A stretch of 32,134 bases of DNA from Acetobacter orientalis (GTDB lineage: Bacteria > Pseudomonadota > Alphaproteobacteria > Acetobacterales > Acetobacteraceae): the NCBI RefSeq assembly GCF_000963965.1, contig NZ_BAMX01000038.1, positions 1-32,134 on the forward strand. The letters are read 5' to 3'. Below are positions 1 to 8,241 of this stretch, one piece after another; the first letter of the stretch is position 1; each line of letters opens with the position of its first letter. Below the pieces are notes generated by a model. The model did no database searches, was not told the DNA's origin, and saw only the letters and a program-made list of their open reading frames with translations. Position numbers and translations under genes: made by a program.

Positions 1-44
<44 letters not shown>

Positions 45-96
45 GCCCATAAGTGTTAAAAACTGTTTTGAAAGTGCAAAACCGGTGGCTGGTGGT

Positions 97-190
97 TTTT
101 TTTGGGAGCCCAATGGGCAGCTTGGCAGCCACAATGTTGTAGCTGCTTGGCACAAACAATAGCGCTCTCAGGCCATAAAACACCTAGCTT
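97..190 (+). repeat. Possible copy A of a dispersed intergenic element
   Basis: After a run of T come the core GCCCAATGGGC (a palindrome), GGCAGCCACA, then CACAAA and GGCCATAAAA in order. The stretch at 31950-32040 carries the same landmarks at nearly the same spacing with small gaps. Two conceptual translations also align loosely, both with a Ser-Gly-His-Lys near their end. The alignment was made by eye. It may be a decayed mobile or coding remnant, or a structured intergenic element. It overlaps the presumed nuoM terminator. Confidence 0.4.
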
Positions 191-220
191 GGCCAACCAA
201 CTAGCAGTCCCAGCTAGGCG
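177..220 (-). terminator. Possible rho-independent terminator after nuoM
   Basis: Read on the minus strand, CGCCTAGCT pairs with AGCTAGGTG (nine pairs, one G-U) across a loop of about 22 nt and is followed by TTTTA. It lies just downstream of the nuoM stop. The long loop lowers confidence. Confidence 0.4.
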
Positions 221-238
221 ATGTTTGCCCCCCCTTTC

Positions 239-1756
239 TTAACGGGCAGCTAAATGCAATATGGCTTGGCTATTTGCCGCTGCAAAAGCATGCGTATTTG
301 CGTGCATGGCCTGCATAACTACGGGGTCAAACAGGCGGGTAAAGGTGCCGGGGTGTATACCCATCCAGAGCGTTACAATGGCAAGGGGGGCAAGTACGGC
401 AATTTCAGCGCCGGTTAGGTCGCGCAGTAAGCTGGCTGTGCCTTTTACACTCCCAAACAGCACATTTTTATAAAGCACCAGCATATAAACCGCGCCCATG
501 ATCATGGTGGCACCAGCCAGCAACGCGACCCAGAAAGAAACGTGAATTGCCCCCATAAGCACCAATAATTCACCCACAAAAGAGCCGGTGCCGGGCAGGC
601 CAATATTGGCCATAGTAAACAGCATGGCCAATAGGGCCAGTACTGGCATTTGGCGGGCCACGCCCCCTAACGCGCTAATTTGTTGTGTTTCCGCCCGCCA
701 CGCCACAGCAGAAACACAAAAGAACAAGGCTGCAATAACCACCCCATGCGAAAGCATTTGAAAAATGGCGCCGTCTATGCCCTCAGCCGTAAGTGTAAAC
801 AGGCCAACAGCAATCATACCCATGTGCGAGAAAGAGGAATACGCAATAACCCGCTTCATATCGGTTTGGGCAAAAGCCACAAACGCGGCATAAATAATGG
901 CCACAACCCCCAAAGCCAGCACATAGGGCGCAAAGGCGTGCACAGCATCAGGGAACATTAAAACCCCAAAGCGCAACAGACCGTACGCCCCGGTTTTAGA
1001 GAGCACACCCGACAACATGGCAGAGGCTGGTGCAGGCGCTTCTGAATAGGCGTCGGGCAGCCAGGCATGGAGCGGGAAGAGTGGTAGCTTAACCCCAAAC
1101 GCAAGAATAAAGGCAAACAGCAGCCAGCCTTGCATAAGGGGGGAAAACCCAGCCTGCATAAGCCCTTCAATATCGGTGGTGCCTGCATGCAGCCACATGG
1201 CAATAAGCCCTATGAGCATGAACAAAGACCCACCGAACGTGAACAAGAAAAACTGGAGCGATGCCCAGACACGCCGTGCACCACCCCACACACCAATCAT
1301 CAAACTGGCGGGAATAAGCGTTGCTTCATAAAACACATAAAACAGCACCAGATCTTGGGCAGAGAACAGGCCAAACAAGGCTGTCTCAAGCATAAGCATG
1401 GTTACGGCAAAGGTACGGGCCTGCGTTTGCACAGTGCGCCAACTGGCGGCAATGGCCAGCGGGGTAACAAATGCCGTAAGCAAAATAAAAACCAGAGAAA
1501 TGCCATCTAGCCCGGTATGGTAGGAAATACCGTAGTCAGACAGCCAGCCAAGGCGGGTTTCAAACTGTAAACCGGGCTGTGTGGGGTCAAATTGTACCCA
1601 CAACACCGCACTAAGGGCCAACACCACAAGGCTTGTCCATAATGCCAGCCAGCGGGCTGTGCGCTCTTGCTCAATGCTCCCCCTGCCTAAAATAAACGCC
1701 AGTGCAGCACCAGCAAGAGGAAGATAGGTGATTAAAGAAAGCAAGGTGGGGTACAC
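239..1756 (-). CDS. nuoM: NADH-quinone oxidoreductase subunit M (NuoM), solitary
   Basis: This is an antiporter-like membrane subunit of respiratory complex I, one of the three large proton-pumping subunits in the inner membrane. The protein has 505 aa against about 509 in E. coli and is strongly hydrophobic, with the family segment GVKLPLFPLHAWLPDAYSEA at 221-240. The residues essential for pumping are all present: Glu144, Lys223, Lys254 and Glu396, matching E. coli Glu144, Lys234, Lys265 and Glu407. It starts at a GTG, the only start that fits the conserved N-terminus. No nuoL precedes it and no nuoN follows within the 238 bp left in the window; upstream is mutL, 116 bp away. It could instead be an Mrp- or hydrogenase-4-type paralogue, but the residue spacing fits NuoM best. 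Confidence 0.93.
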   Translation of the reverse strand: MYPTLLSLITYLPLAGAALAFILGRGSIEQERTARWLALWTSLVVLALSAVLWVQFDPTQPGLQFETRLGWLSDYGISYHTGLDGISLVFILLTAFVTPLAIAASWRTVQTQARTFAVTMLMLETALFGLFSAQDLVLFYVFYEATLIPASLMIGVWGGARRVWASLQFFLFTFGGSLFMLIGLIAMWLHAGTTDIEGLMQAGFSPLMQGWLLFAFILAFGVKLPLFPLHAWLPDAYSEAPAPASAMLSGVLSKTGAYGLLRFGVLMFPDAVHAFAPYVLALGVVAIIYAAFVAFAQTDMKRVIAYSSFSHMGMIAVGLFTLTAEGIDGAIFQMLSHGVVIAALFFCVSAVAWRAETQQISALGGVARQMPVLALLAMLFTMANIGLPGTGSFVGELLVLMGAIHVSFWVALLAGATMIMGAVYMLVLYKNVLFGSVKGTASLLRDLTGAEIAVLAPLAIVTLWMGIHPGTFTRLFDPVVMQAMHANTHAFAAANSQAILHLAAR

Positions 1757-1872
1757 GGCGTTCTTACCATCCGGGTTACATCACGAGTACCCAAACTGTG
1801 CGCCTTTTTAGCCGCCCCCACCAGACAAGGCGTGTTCACGTTAAGCAGAGCAGCACTAACGTCTGGCTTATT

Positions 1873-3855
1873 TCAACGCCGCCCAAAGAGTTTTTCTAGG
1901 TCTTTTTTACTCAGTTTTAGCCATGTTGGCCGCCCGTGCGAGCATGTACCCGCATGGGGGGTTGCCTCCATCTGCCGCAAAAGGGCGTCCATTTCCTCTC
2001 GGGTTAGGCGGCGGCCTGCCCTAATGCTGCCGTGGCAGGCCATACGGGCAATAACGTCATCTAACCGGCCATCGAGCGATGGCATTTCATCGGGGGCACC
2101 GGCATCATCGGCTTCAAGCTCATCAGCTAAGTCTCGTAACAGCCCTACGGAGTCGCTTGTGTTGAGCATGGCAGGGAGCGCGCGTACCAAAATGGCATCG
2201 GTGCCAAAGGCTTCAAGCTCTATGCCCAATTTAGACAGCATGGTCTGCCGTGCCGCCAGCAACTCTACCTGTAGGGGGGGCAGATCAACCACATCTGGCA
2301 CTAACAGGCGTTGGCTTTGCACCGTACCGCTTAAAAACTGCTCGCGCAGGCGTTCGTGTGTCAGCCGTTCGTGGGCGGCGTGCTGGTCAACCAGTACCAA
2401 ACTTCCATCTGCCGCAACGGCAATAACGTAAGTATCCAGCACCTGTGCAACAGCCGCGCCCAAGGGGTGTTCAGCCGCTAACTGCGCAGCATCTTGCCCC
2501 GCATAGGGGCCGGTATCAGGGTAAAATGGCTCTGGAGTAATAACATGCGGGGGTAAGGCTGTTGCCTGCGGCATGCTGCTTTGTGGTGCAGTATCAATTT
2601 GGGGCAGCGGGGGCAGCATACGTGCGGTTGGGGTATCCCCTAATTTAAGCCGTGGCTCTGCTACACCAGCGCCAGCACGCAGGGGCAAGCTTGCCATAAC
2701 ACTGGCACCGGAGGGTGGAGCAGGCACAAGTGGCAGGGCAGATTTTTCAGGCGGGTACCAAATACGCCCCGGCTTAACTGCCGAGAAGGATGGCCTTACC
2801 CCAACACCCCCTGCCCCACCTTCTAACGCACGCCCTAACGTACCAATAACCAGTGCACGTACAGAGGCTTCATCTGCAAAGCGTAATTCTGTTTTGGCTG
2901 GGTGTACGTTCACATCCACCCTGTCTGGCGGAATAGTTAGCATAAGCGCTACCACCGGGTGGCGGCCATGTTCTATGACACGCCGGTACGCCACACGCAC
3001 CGCAGTTTTTAACACCGGGTCTACCACGGGGCGGCCATTAACCAGCATAAACTGCCCTGTTGCTGTGGCACGATGTACGGACGGGCCACAGGCAAAGCCA
3101 GAAAGCACCATGCCATCACGCTCGCCATGGATCGTTAAAAACCCATCGGCCTCGTTTGCCCCAAGTAAAGCGGCTGAACGTGCCGCCATATCTTGGGCGG
3201 GCAGGTCAAACAAGACGCGGTCGTCCATTGTGAAACGAAACGCGGTTTCTGGTACGGCTAGGGCCAAACGGCGTACAACGCTTTCAGCGTGGTTGCCTTC
3301 AACCCGGGGGCTTTTAAGAAATTTACGGCGGGCTGGGGTCGCAAAAAACAGGTCTTCTACCACCACACTGGTACCCACTGCACCAGCGCATGGCTCTGGG
3401 GCAGAAACCTTGCCCCCCGCAACATGAATACGCCACGCCCCGGCCTCACCCGCCACGCGGGAGGTGATTGTGAGCCGTGCTGCCGCCCCGATAGAAGGCA
3501 GGGCCTCCCCCCGGAAGCCAAGGGTGCGAATATGCACCAGAGATTCGTCTTGTAATTTAGACGTGCAATGCCGCTCTACTGCCAACACCAGTTCATCTGG
3601 TGTCATGCCGCAGCCGTCATCGGTCACAATAATGCGGTCTATGCCGCCACGCCCAAGACTTACATCTAGGCGCTTAGCGCCCGAGTCTATGGCGTTTTCT
3701 ACCAGCTCTTTTAAAGCAGCGGCGGGGCGTTCTATGACCTCACCCGCTGCAATGCGGTTTACCAGCACTTCTGGCAGGCGGCGCAATGTGGGCCGCCCTT
3801 GTACTGCGGGTGCTAGAATGGGCGAGTGTGCGGGCAAAAAAGAAGGGTCTGACAT
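1873..3855 (-). CDS. mutL: DNA mismatch repair protein MutL (endonuclease type)
   Basis: MutL couples mismatch recognition by MutS to strand removal. The N-terminal GHKL ATPase shows NRIAAGEVIERP with the following ELVENAIDSG, then DDGCGM, then TLGFRGEALPSI. The C-terminal domain carries the DQHA(X)2E(X)4E metal motif as DQHAAHERLTHE at about residue 489, plus ACHGSIRAG and CSHGRPT. These mark an endonuclease-proficient MutL, the type found in bacteria without MutH. The start chosen is ATG at 3855 (MSDPSF), 660 aa, with AGGGG about 8 nt upstream; a longer frame to 3897 would add 14 unconserved residues. It lies 16 nt after the BamF-like gene, so it is likely co-transcribed with it. The middle third is a variable Pro/Ala-rich linker, as usual in the family. 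Confidence 0.97.
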   Translation of the reverse strand: MSDPSFLPAHSPILAPAVQGRPTLRRLPEVLVNRIAAGEVIERPAAALKELVENAIDSGAKRLDVSLGRGGIDRIIVTDDGCGMTPDELVLAVERHCTSKLQDESLVHIRTLGFRGEALPSIGAAARLTITSRVAGEAGAWRIHVAGGKVSAPEPCAGAVGTSVVVEDLFFATPARRKFLKSPRVEGNHAESVVRRLALAVPETAFRFTMDDRVLFDLPAQDMAARSAALLGANEADGFLTIHGERDGMVLSGFACGPSVHRATATGQFMLVNGRPVVDPVLKTAVRVAYRRVIEHGRHPVVALMLTIPPDRVDVNVHPAKTELRFADEASVRALVIGTLGRALEGGAGGVGVRPSFSAVKPGRIWYPPEKSALPLVPAPPSGASVMASLPLRAGAGVAEPRLKLGDTPTARMLPPLPQIDTAPQSSMPQATALPPHVITPEPFYPDTGPYAGQDAAQLAAEHPLGAAVAQVLDTYVIAVAADGSLVLVDQHAAHERLTHERLREQFLSGTVQSQRLLVPDVVDLPPLQVELLAARQTMLSKLGIELEAFGTDAILVRALPAMLNTSDSVGLLRDLADELEADDAGAPDEMPSLDGRLDDVIARMACHGSIRAGRRLTREEMDALLRQMEATPHAGTCSHGRPTWLKLSKKDLEKLFGRR

Positions 3856-3871
3856 GGTCAGACCCCTTATA

Positions 3872-4402
3872 TCAGAACAGGCCCTTTTTGGGAGCACTCT
3901 GTGTAGGGGTTACCCCCTTGGTGGGCTTATTACCCAAGGCCGCATTGGTTTTTAAACGGCGGTTTTCTTCGTCTGCATCAACAACAGAACCAGCTTTACC
4001 GCCTTTCCAGAACATAAGCTGCTCAACAAAACCAGACCCGGCCTGCCCTAGCTCACCATTATCGGGGCTGTCAGAGGCCTGTGTGGCTTCGTTAATCAGA
4101 ATGTTCTGGCCCTCACTGCTTGACCCATTTTCACCGTGCAGCGCCACATCGGGTGAGAGGGTTTCAAGGGCCTGCAAACGCTCGCTTTCATCTTGCGGGC
4201 GGTCTGCACCACTCACGGGCTTAGCCAGCTCATCCATAGGCGGCATGGAGAGCGGGGCACGGGTGGTAACCGTGTATTCATCTGGCATACTGCGTTCAAG
4301 GCCAAATGCACGGGCTGCTTCCGAACCGGAGCACCCGTTAAGCATCATGCATCCGCCAACTAGCAACAGCGGAGAAATCAATGTCGAGACACGGCGCGCC
4401 AT
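3872..4402 (-). CDS. DUF3035 / BamF-like outer-membrane lipoprotein
   Basis: This is a 176-aa predicted lipoprotein. The signal segment ISPLLLVGGCMMLNGC offers two lipobox cysteines; Cys24 (LNGC) is the better one. Residues 40-55, PDEYTVTTRAPLSMPP, match the conserved start of DUF3035, a family related to BamC whose Caulobacter member BamF belongs to the beta-barrel assembly complex. The remainder is polar, Ser/Glu/Gly-rich and probably disordered, with a basic C-terminus. The start is ATG at 4402, because the longer frame overruns lspA and buries the signal peptide. It follows lspA, the lipoprotein signal peptidase, after 55 nt and precedes mutL by 16 nt. The BAM role is inferred from family membership; the motif match itself is clear. 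Confidence 0.75.
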   Translation of the reverse strand: MARRVSTLISPLLLVGGCMMLNGCSGSEAARAFGLERSMPDEYTVTTRAPLSMPPMDELAKPVSGADRPQDESERLQALETLSPDVALHGENGSSSEGQNILINEATQASDSPDNGELGQAGSGFVEQLMFWKGGKAGSVVDADEENRRLKTNAALGNKPTKGVTPTQSAPKKGLF

Positions 4403-4457
4403 CTTCTGCCTTTTATCCTTCCTGCTCAGCCTGCCTAAAATTAGCAGGGAGCTTTTC

Positions 4458-4958
4458 TCAAGTTGCCTGTTGCTCTTTACCCGCAAGCACATTTTGCACC
4501 AGCAGAACGCAGACCGCACATACTATAGCGGAGTCAGCGACATTGAACACATACCACGACCACCCAAATGCATGGGCATGAATAAAATCTACCACAGCGC
4601 CATACCGCAGCCGATCCATAACGTTCCCTATGGCGCCACCAGTAATAGCACCCACGCAAGTTGCCGTCAGCTTGCTTGGGGTACGGGCCATCCATACCAG
4701 CAACACACCGGCAACAGCCAGCGCAATGGCTGAAAACACAATGCGCCCAGCCCCACCCATGCCGCCAAACATGCCAAATGTTACGGCATGATTCCACACC
4801 ATAGTAAAGTTAAGAAATGGCAGCAGCGCCACAGAACCTTTATTTGGCAGGTCTAGACCGTACAGAATCCAGTATTTGCTCACTTGGTCAGCCGAGAGCA
4901 CCAGCATAGTTGCCAAAAGCCCAAGGCCGATAGGGCGCAAAATAAACGGCTTGCTCAC
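4458..4958 (-). CDS. lspA: Lipoprotein signal peptidase (prolipoprotein signal peptidase II)
   Basis: LspA is an inner-membrane aspartyl protease that removes signal peptides from diacylglyceryl-modified prolipoproteins. The protein has 166 aa and four hydrophobic segments. Conserved landmarks are DQVSKYW (24-30), the WNHAVTFGMF loop (55-64), GNVMDRLRYGAVVDF with catalytic Asp124, and FNVADSA with catalytic Asp142 (E. coli Asp123 and Asp141). The GTG start overlaps the ileS stop as GTGA, so its translation is probably coupled to ileS; the ileS-lspA pairing is common in Proteobacteria. A likely substrate, the BamF-like lipoprotein, is encoded next. Confidence 0.97.
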   Translation of the reverse strand: MSKPFILRPIGLGLLATMLVLSADQVSKYWILYGLDLPNKGSVALLPFLNFTMVWNHAVTFGMFGGMGGAGRIVFSAIALAVAGVLLVWMARTPSKLTATCVGAITGGAIGNVMDRLRYGAVVDFIHAHAFGWSWYVFNVADSAIVCAVCVLLVQNVLAGKEQQAT

Positions 4959-7891
4959 GCAGCCCCCTCTTTACCCTGCGCCAAGGCATCTGCCGTGCTG
5001 ACGTCACATGTGGTGGCAACCACATCTGCACAGCGCAGGCACAAACCGGGAAACTCAGCCCGCGTGCCGGTTTCTGGCAGCACTTTCCAGCAGCGCACGC
5101 ATTTTTCGCCCTCGGCCACACGCACAACCGGGGCACCGTGCAGAATACCGCCCTCTTCACCTTCAATGTAGACCGACGTGCTTTCAGGGTCGATCAACAC
5201 ATCAACATGCGACACAATGGCCAGCTCGCTCCAGTTTACACCGGCAAACAGAGCCGCTTCTTGCTGAGACAGCGTAAGCTCAACCTGCGCTTGCAGCGAT
5301 GAGCCAATGGTGCCATCACGCCGTGCGCCTTCAATCTCGGTGGTGATAATACGGCGCACAGCCCGCAGGCTTGTCCAGCGTTCATCGAGCGCCGGGTCAT
5401 TCCACTCACTTGGTAAGTCAGGGAAAGATTGCAGGTGCACGCTTTCTTCATCACCAAAGCGGGCTGTCCATGCTTCTTCTGCGGTAAAGACCAGCACCGG
5501 CGCCAGCCATGTGCTCAGGCAACGGTGCAAATGGTCTAGCACAGTGCGTGCAGCGCGGCGGGTCAGGTTATCTGGGGCATCGCAATACAGCGCGTCTTTA
5601 CGGATATCGAAGTAAAACGCTGAAAGGTCTGTGGTGCAGAAACCATGCAGGGCCGGGTAAACCCCTACCCACTCATGCGTTTCAACCGCGCGCGTAATCA
5701 GGCCGCCAAGGTCTGTCAGGCGGTGCAGTACCCACCGCTCAAGTTCTGGCAGTTCTTCAAACGGCACGGCTTCTTGCGGGGTGTAACCATCGAGCGCACC
5801 AAGCAGCCACCGCAGCGTATTACGCAAGCGGCGGTATAGTTCGCCCTGCTGTTTGAGAATTTCCTTACCAATGCGCAAATCTTCATTGGTGTCGGAGTTC
5901 ATCACCCACAGGCGCAGAATATCTGCGCCCAAGCTGTCGTTTACGTCTTGCGGGGCAACCACATTGCCCAAAGACTTAGACATTTTGCGGCCATGCTCAT
6001 CAAGCACAAACCCGTTGGTCACCACCGCTTTAAAGGGGGAAACCCCGCGTGTACCCACACTTTCCAACAAAGATGACTGGAACCACCCGCGGTGCTGGTC
6101 AGACCCTTCAAGGTACAAATCAGCCGGAAAACTTAAGCCCGGCTGGCCCAACACGAAGGAGTGGGTAGACCCACTTTCAAACCAGACATCTACAATATCA
6201 AACACTTGCTCGTAGTCGTCTGGGTTACGGTCTGGCCCCAAAAAGCGTGATGCGGGCGAGTTATACCATGCATCGGCCCCTTCAGCACGGAAGGCTTCAA
6301 CCACACGGCCCATAATTTCTGCATCGCGCAGCACTTCGCCGGTTCGTTTTTCAACAAACACAGCAATAGGCACACCCCATGCCCGCTGGCGGCTAATGCA
6401 CCAGTCTGGCCGGTTCTGGATCATGGAGGTAAGGCGGTTACGGGCCTGTGCGGGCACAAAGGTCACGTCTGTCAGGGCATCAAGCGCTTTTTCGCGCAGT
6501 GCCCCTTCCCCGTCCATGCTGATAAACCATTGCGGCGTAGCACGGTAAATAATAGGCGCACGAGAACGCCATGAATGGGGGTAGGAGTGCACAATTTCAC
6601 TGCGCCCCACCAGCCCTGCGGGGGCCAAGCCTGTGGCGTTGGCGTGCTCCATAACATTGGTTAACGCCGTGCAGACCGGGTCTGCCGCTTTAAAGACATG
6701 TACCCCGGCAAAACCTTCTACCCACGGGGCGTAGGTGCCATCGTCTTGCACCACTTCTGGCACTTCAATGCCAAAGCTGCGGCATAGGCGGAAGTCGTCT
6801 TCACCATGGGCAGGGGCCATGTGCACAAGGCCGGTACCGGCCTCGGTTGTTACAAACTCACCGGGCAGCATGGGCACATCAAAATCGTACCCTTGGCCGC
6901 GTAGCGGGTGGGCACAAACGGCCCCTTCCAGCGCACTACCCGGCAAGGTGTAGAGAATATGATGGGCTGAAATATGCGCCTGCTTACAAAACGACTCAAC
7001 CAGCGATTCGGCAACCAGAACCTTGGCACCCGGCTCCAGCAAAGCCCCCTCGGTTGTGTCATCTACACGCAGCACAACGTAGGTAAGCTCTGGCCCGTAA
7101 GCCAGCGCGCGGTTACCCGGAATTGTCCACGGTGTTGTCGTCCAGATAACGACAGACACATCTTCTAGCGCGTGCGCTGGTGTTGGGTCTTTTGTGACCG
7201 GGAAAGCCACCAGAATGGTGGTGGATTTATGGTCGTGATATTCAATTTCAGCTTCGGCCAGAGCAGTTTTTTCAACGGGGCTCCACATAACCGGGCGCAA
7301 ACCACGGTACAGGCCACCATTAAGCAGAAAACGCCCAATTTCCTGAACAATTGCTGCTTCAGAAGAAAAATCCATTGTGGCGTAGCGGTTGTCCCACTCT
7401 GCCTGCAAGCCAAGGCGTTTGAACTCTTCCATCTGAATGTTCAGCCATTTAGCAGCGTAAGCCCGGCATTCAGCCCGAAACTCAAGCACTGGCACGCTGT
7501 CTTTGTCGCGCTTGGCTTTGCGGTATTCTTCCTCAACCTTCCATTCAATAGGCAGGCCGTGGCAGTCCCACCCCGGAATGTAGCGCACGGCGTAACCCGC
7601 CATACGGTGCGCACGGTTGATAACGTCTTTATTAATTTTATTGAGTGCATGCCCAATATGCAGGTTGCCGTTGGCGTAGGGCGGCCCGTCATGCAGGGTA
7701 AAGGGCTGGCGGCCTTGGGCCTGCTCCTTTATTTGCGCATCCAGCCCCATTGCTGCCCATTTGGCCAGCCAGTCAGGCTCGCGCTTGGGGAGGTTCCCAC
7801 GCATAGGGAAGGAAGTACGGGGCAGAAAAACCGTATCGCGATACAGATCGGCGGGAGAGGTTTTTTCTGTGTCGCTGCTGGATGTAGACAT
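4955..7891 (-). CDS. ileS: Isoleucyl-tRNA synthetase
   Basis: A class I aminoacyl-tRNA synthetase that charges tRNA-Ile in the cytoplasm. The HIGH motif lies at residues 78-81 (GNLHIGHALNKI) and KMSKS at 636-640. The CP1 editing domain lies between them. A C-terminal zinc site is formed by Cys931, Cys934, Cys951 and Cys954 (CVRC and CLRC), typical of the bacterial-type enzyme. Length is 978 aa with the ATG at 7891 (MSTSSSD). A GTG at 7945 would add 18 residues; neither start has a clear Shine-Dalgarno sequence, and the ATG is favoured because the extra residues look unconserved. A sigma70-like promoter at 7966-7994 suggests transcription can begin here despite the upstream operon. It overlaps lspA by four bases. 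Confidence 0.97.
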   Translation of the reverse strand: MSTSSSDTEKTSPADLYRDTVFLPRTSFPMRGNLPKREPDWLAKWAAMGLDAQIKEQAQGRQPFTLHDGPPYANGNLHIGHALNKINKDVINRAHRMAGYAVRYIPGWDCHGLPIEWKVEEEYRKAKRDKDSVPVLEFRAECRAYAAKWLNIQMEEFKRLGLQAEWDNRYATMDFSSEAAIVQEIGRFLLNGGLYRGLRPVMWSPVEKTALAEAEIEYHDHKSTTILVAFPVTKDPTPAHALEDVSVVIWTTTPWTIPGNRALAYGPELTYVVLRVDDTTEGALLEPGAKVLVAESLVESFCKQAHISAHHILYTLPGSALEGAVCAHPLRGQGYDFDVPMLPGEFVTTEAGTGLVHMAPAHGEDDFRLCRSFGIEVPEVVQDDGTYAPWVEGFAGVHVFKAADPVCTALTNVMEHANATGLAPAGLVGRSEIVHSYPHSWRSRAPIIYRATPQWFISMDGEGALREKALDALTDVTFVPAQARNRLTSMIQNRPDWCISRQRAWGVPIAVFVEKRTGEVLRDAEIMGRVVEAFRAEGADAWYNSPASRFLGPDRNPDDYEQVFDIVDVWFESGSTHSFVLGQPGLSFPADLYLEGSDQHRGWFQSSLLESVGTRGVSPFKAVVTNGFVLDEHGRKMSKSLGNVVAPQDVNDSLGADILRLWVMNSDTNEDLRIGKEILKQQGELYRRLRNTLRWLLGALDGYTPQEAVPFEELPELERWVLHRLTDLGGLITRAVETHEWVGVYPALHGFCTTDLSAFYFDIRKDALYCDAPDNLTRRAARTVLDHLHRCLSTWLAPVLVFTAEEAWTARFGDEESVHLQSFPDLPSEWNDPALDERWTSLRAVRRIITTEIEGARRDGTIGSSLQAQVELTLSQQEAALFAGVNWSELAIVSHVDVLIDPESTSVYIEGEEGGILHGAPVVRVAEGEKCVRCWKVLPETGTRAEFPGLCLRCADVVATTCDVSTADALAQGKEGAA

Positions 7892-7965
7892 GGAACGGCA
7901 GGTGTCACTCTGGTTCGGGTTCAGCACAGCGCGCGGCAGAAACACCCTACCAGCGCGAAAGAAGT

Positions 7966-7994
7966 GTTATCAGAGCGCAAAGGCTGCGGGTCAA
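7966..7994 (-). promoter_or_regulatory. Predicted sigma70 promoter for ileS-lspA-bamF-mutL
   Basis: On the minus strand TTGACC (-35) is separated by exactly 17 bp from GATAAC (-10). The start of transcription would fall near 7959, giving a leader of roughly 67 nt to the ATG at 7891, or only about 14 nt to the GTG at 7945. This is the best consensus promoter seen in the window. Confidence 0.5.
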
Positions 7995-8055
7995 GCTACC
8001 GCAGCACAAATGCCCTCTTTTTCACGGTATAAAATAGCTCTCAGGTGGCGTTTTA

Positions 8056-8241
8056 TTACAGTAACTCACCATTTTTATGCCTAAAATGCAGGTCTTTCAG
8101 CAGGTAAGTGAGTGTTGCATAGGTAAAAAAGGCCGCACACACCGTTTGCAGGTATTGCTTGGCAGGCACTAAAAAATACAGTGCACACGCCAAAAGCGGT
8201 AAACCCAGCACATAAGGGGCAGAGCGCAAAAAGGCTTTCAT
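8056..8241 (-). CDS. 61-aa two-helix membrane protein, function unknown
   Basis: A small hydrophobic protein not recognised as any named family. Residues about 8-26 and 31-48 form two likely membrane helices, with a basic N-terminus (MKAFLR) and a polar, charged C-terminal tail (KDLHFRHKNGELL). It is probably real because its ATG overlaps the ribF stop as ATGA, the same coupling used throughout this operon, and it fills the space before ileS with almost no other coding option. The final Glu-Leu-Leu and stop are followed by a 164-nt gap holding the ileS promoter. No function can be assigned; a small inner-membrane subunit or chaperone is only a guess. Confidence 0.7.
   Translation of the reverse strand: MKAFLRSAPYVLGLPLLACALYFLVPAKQYLQTVCAAFFTYATLTYLLKDLHFRHKNGELL

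Noticed and set aside
3856..3897. Longer MutL N-terminus starting at 3897
   Set aside because: The ATG at 3855 has a good ribosome site, and the extra residues overlap the upstream gene's end and are not family-like.
2573..4733. Plus-strand frames of 284 and 315 codons opposite mutL, the BamF-like gene and lspA
   Set aside because: They cross gene boundaries of well-supported minus-strand genes and look like random Ser/Arg/Pro-rich shadow translations.
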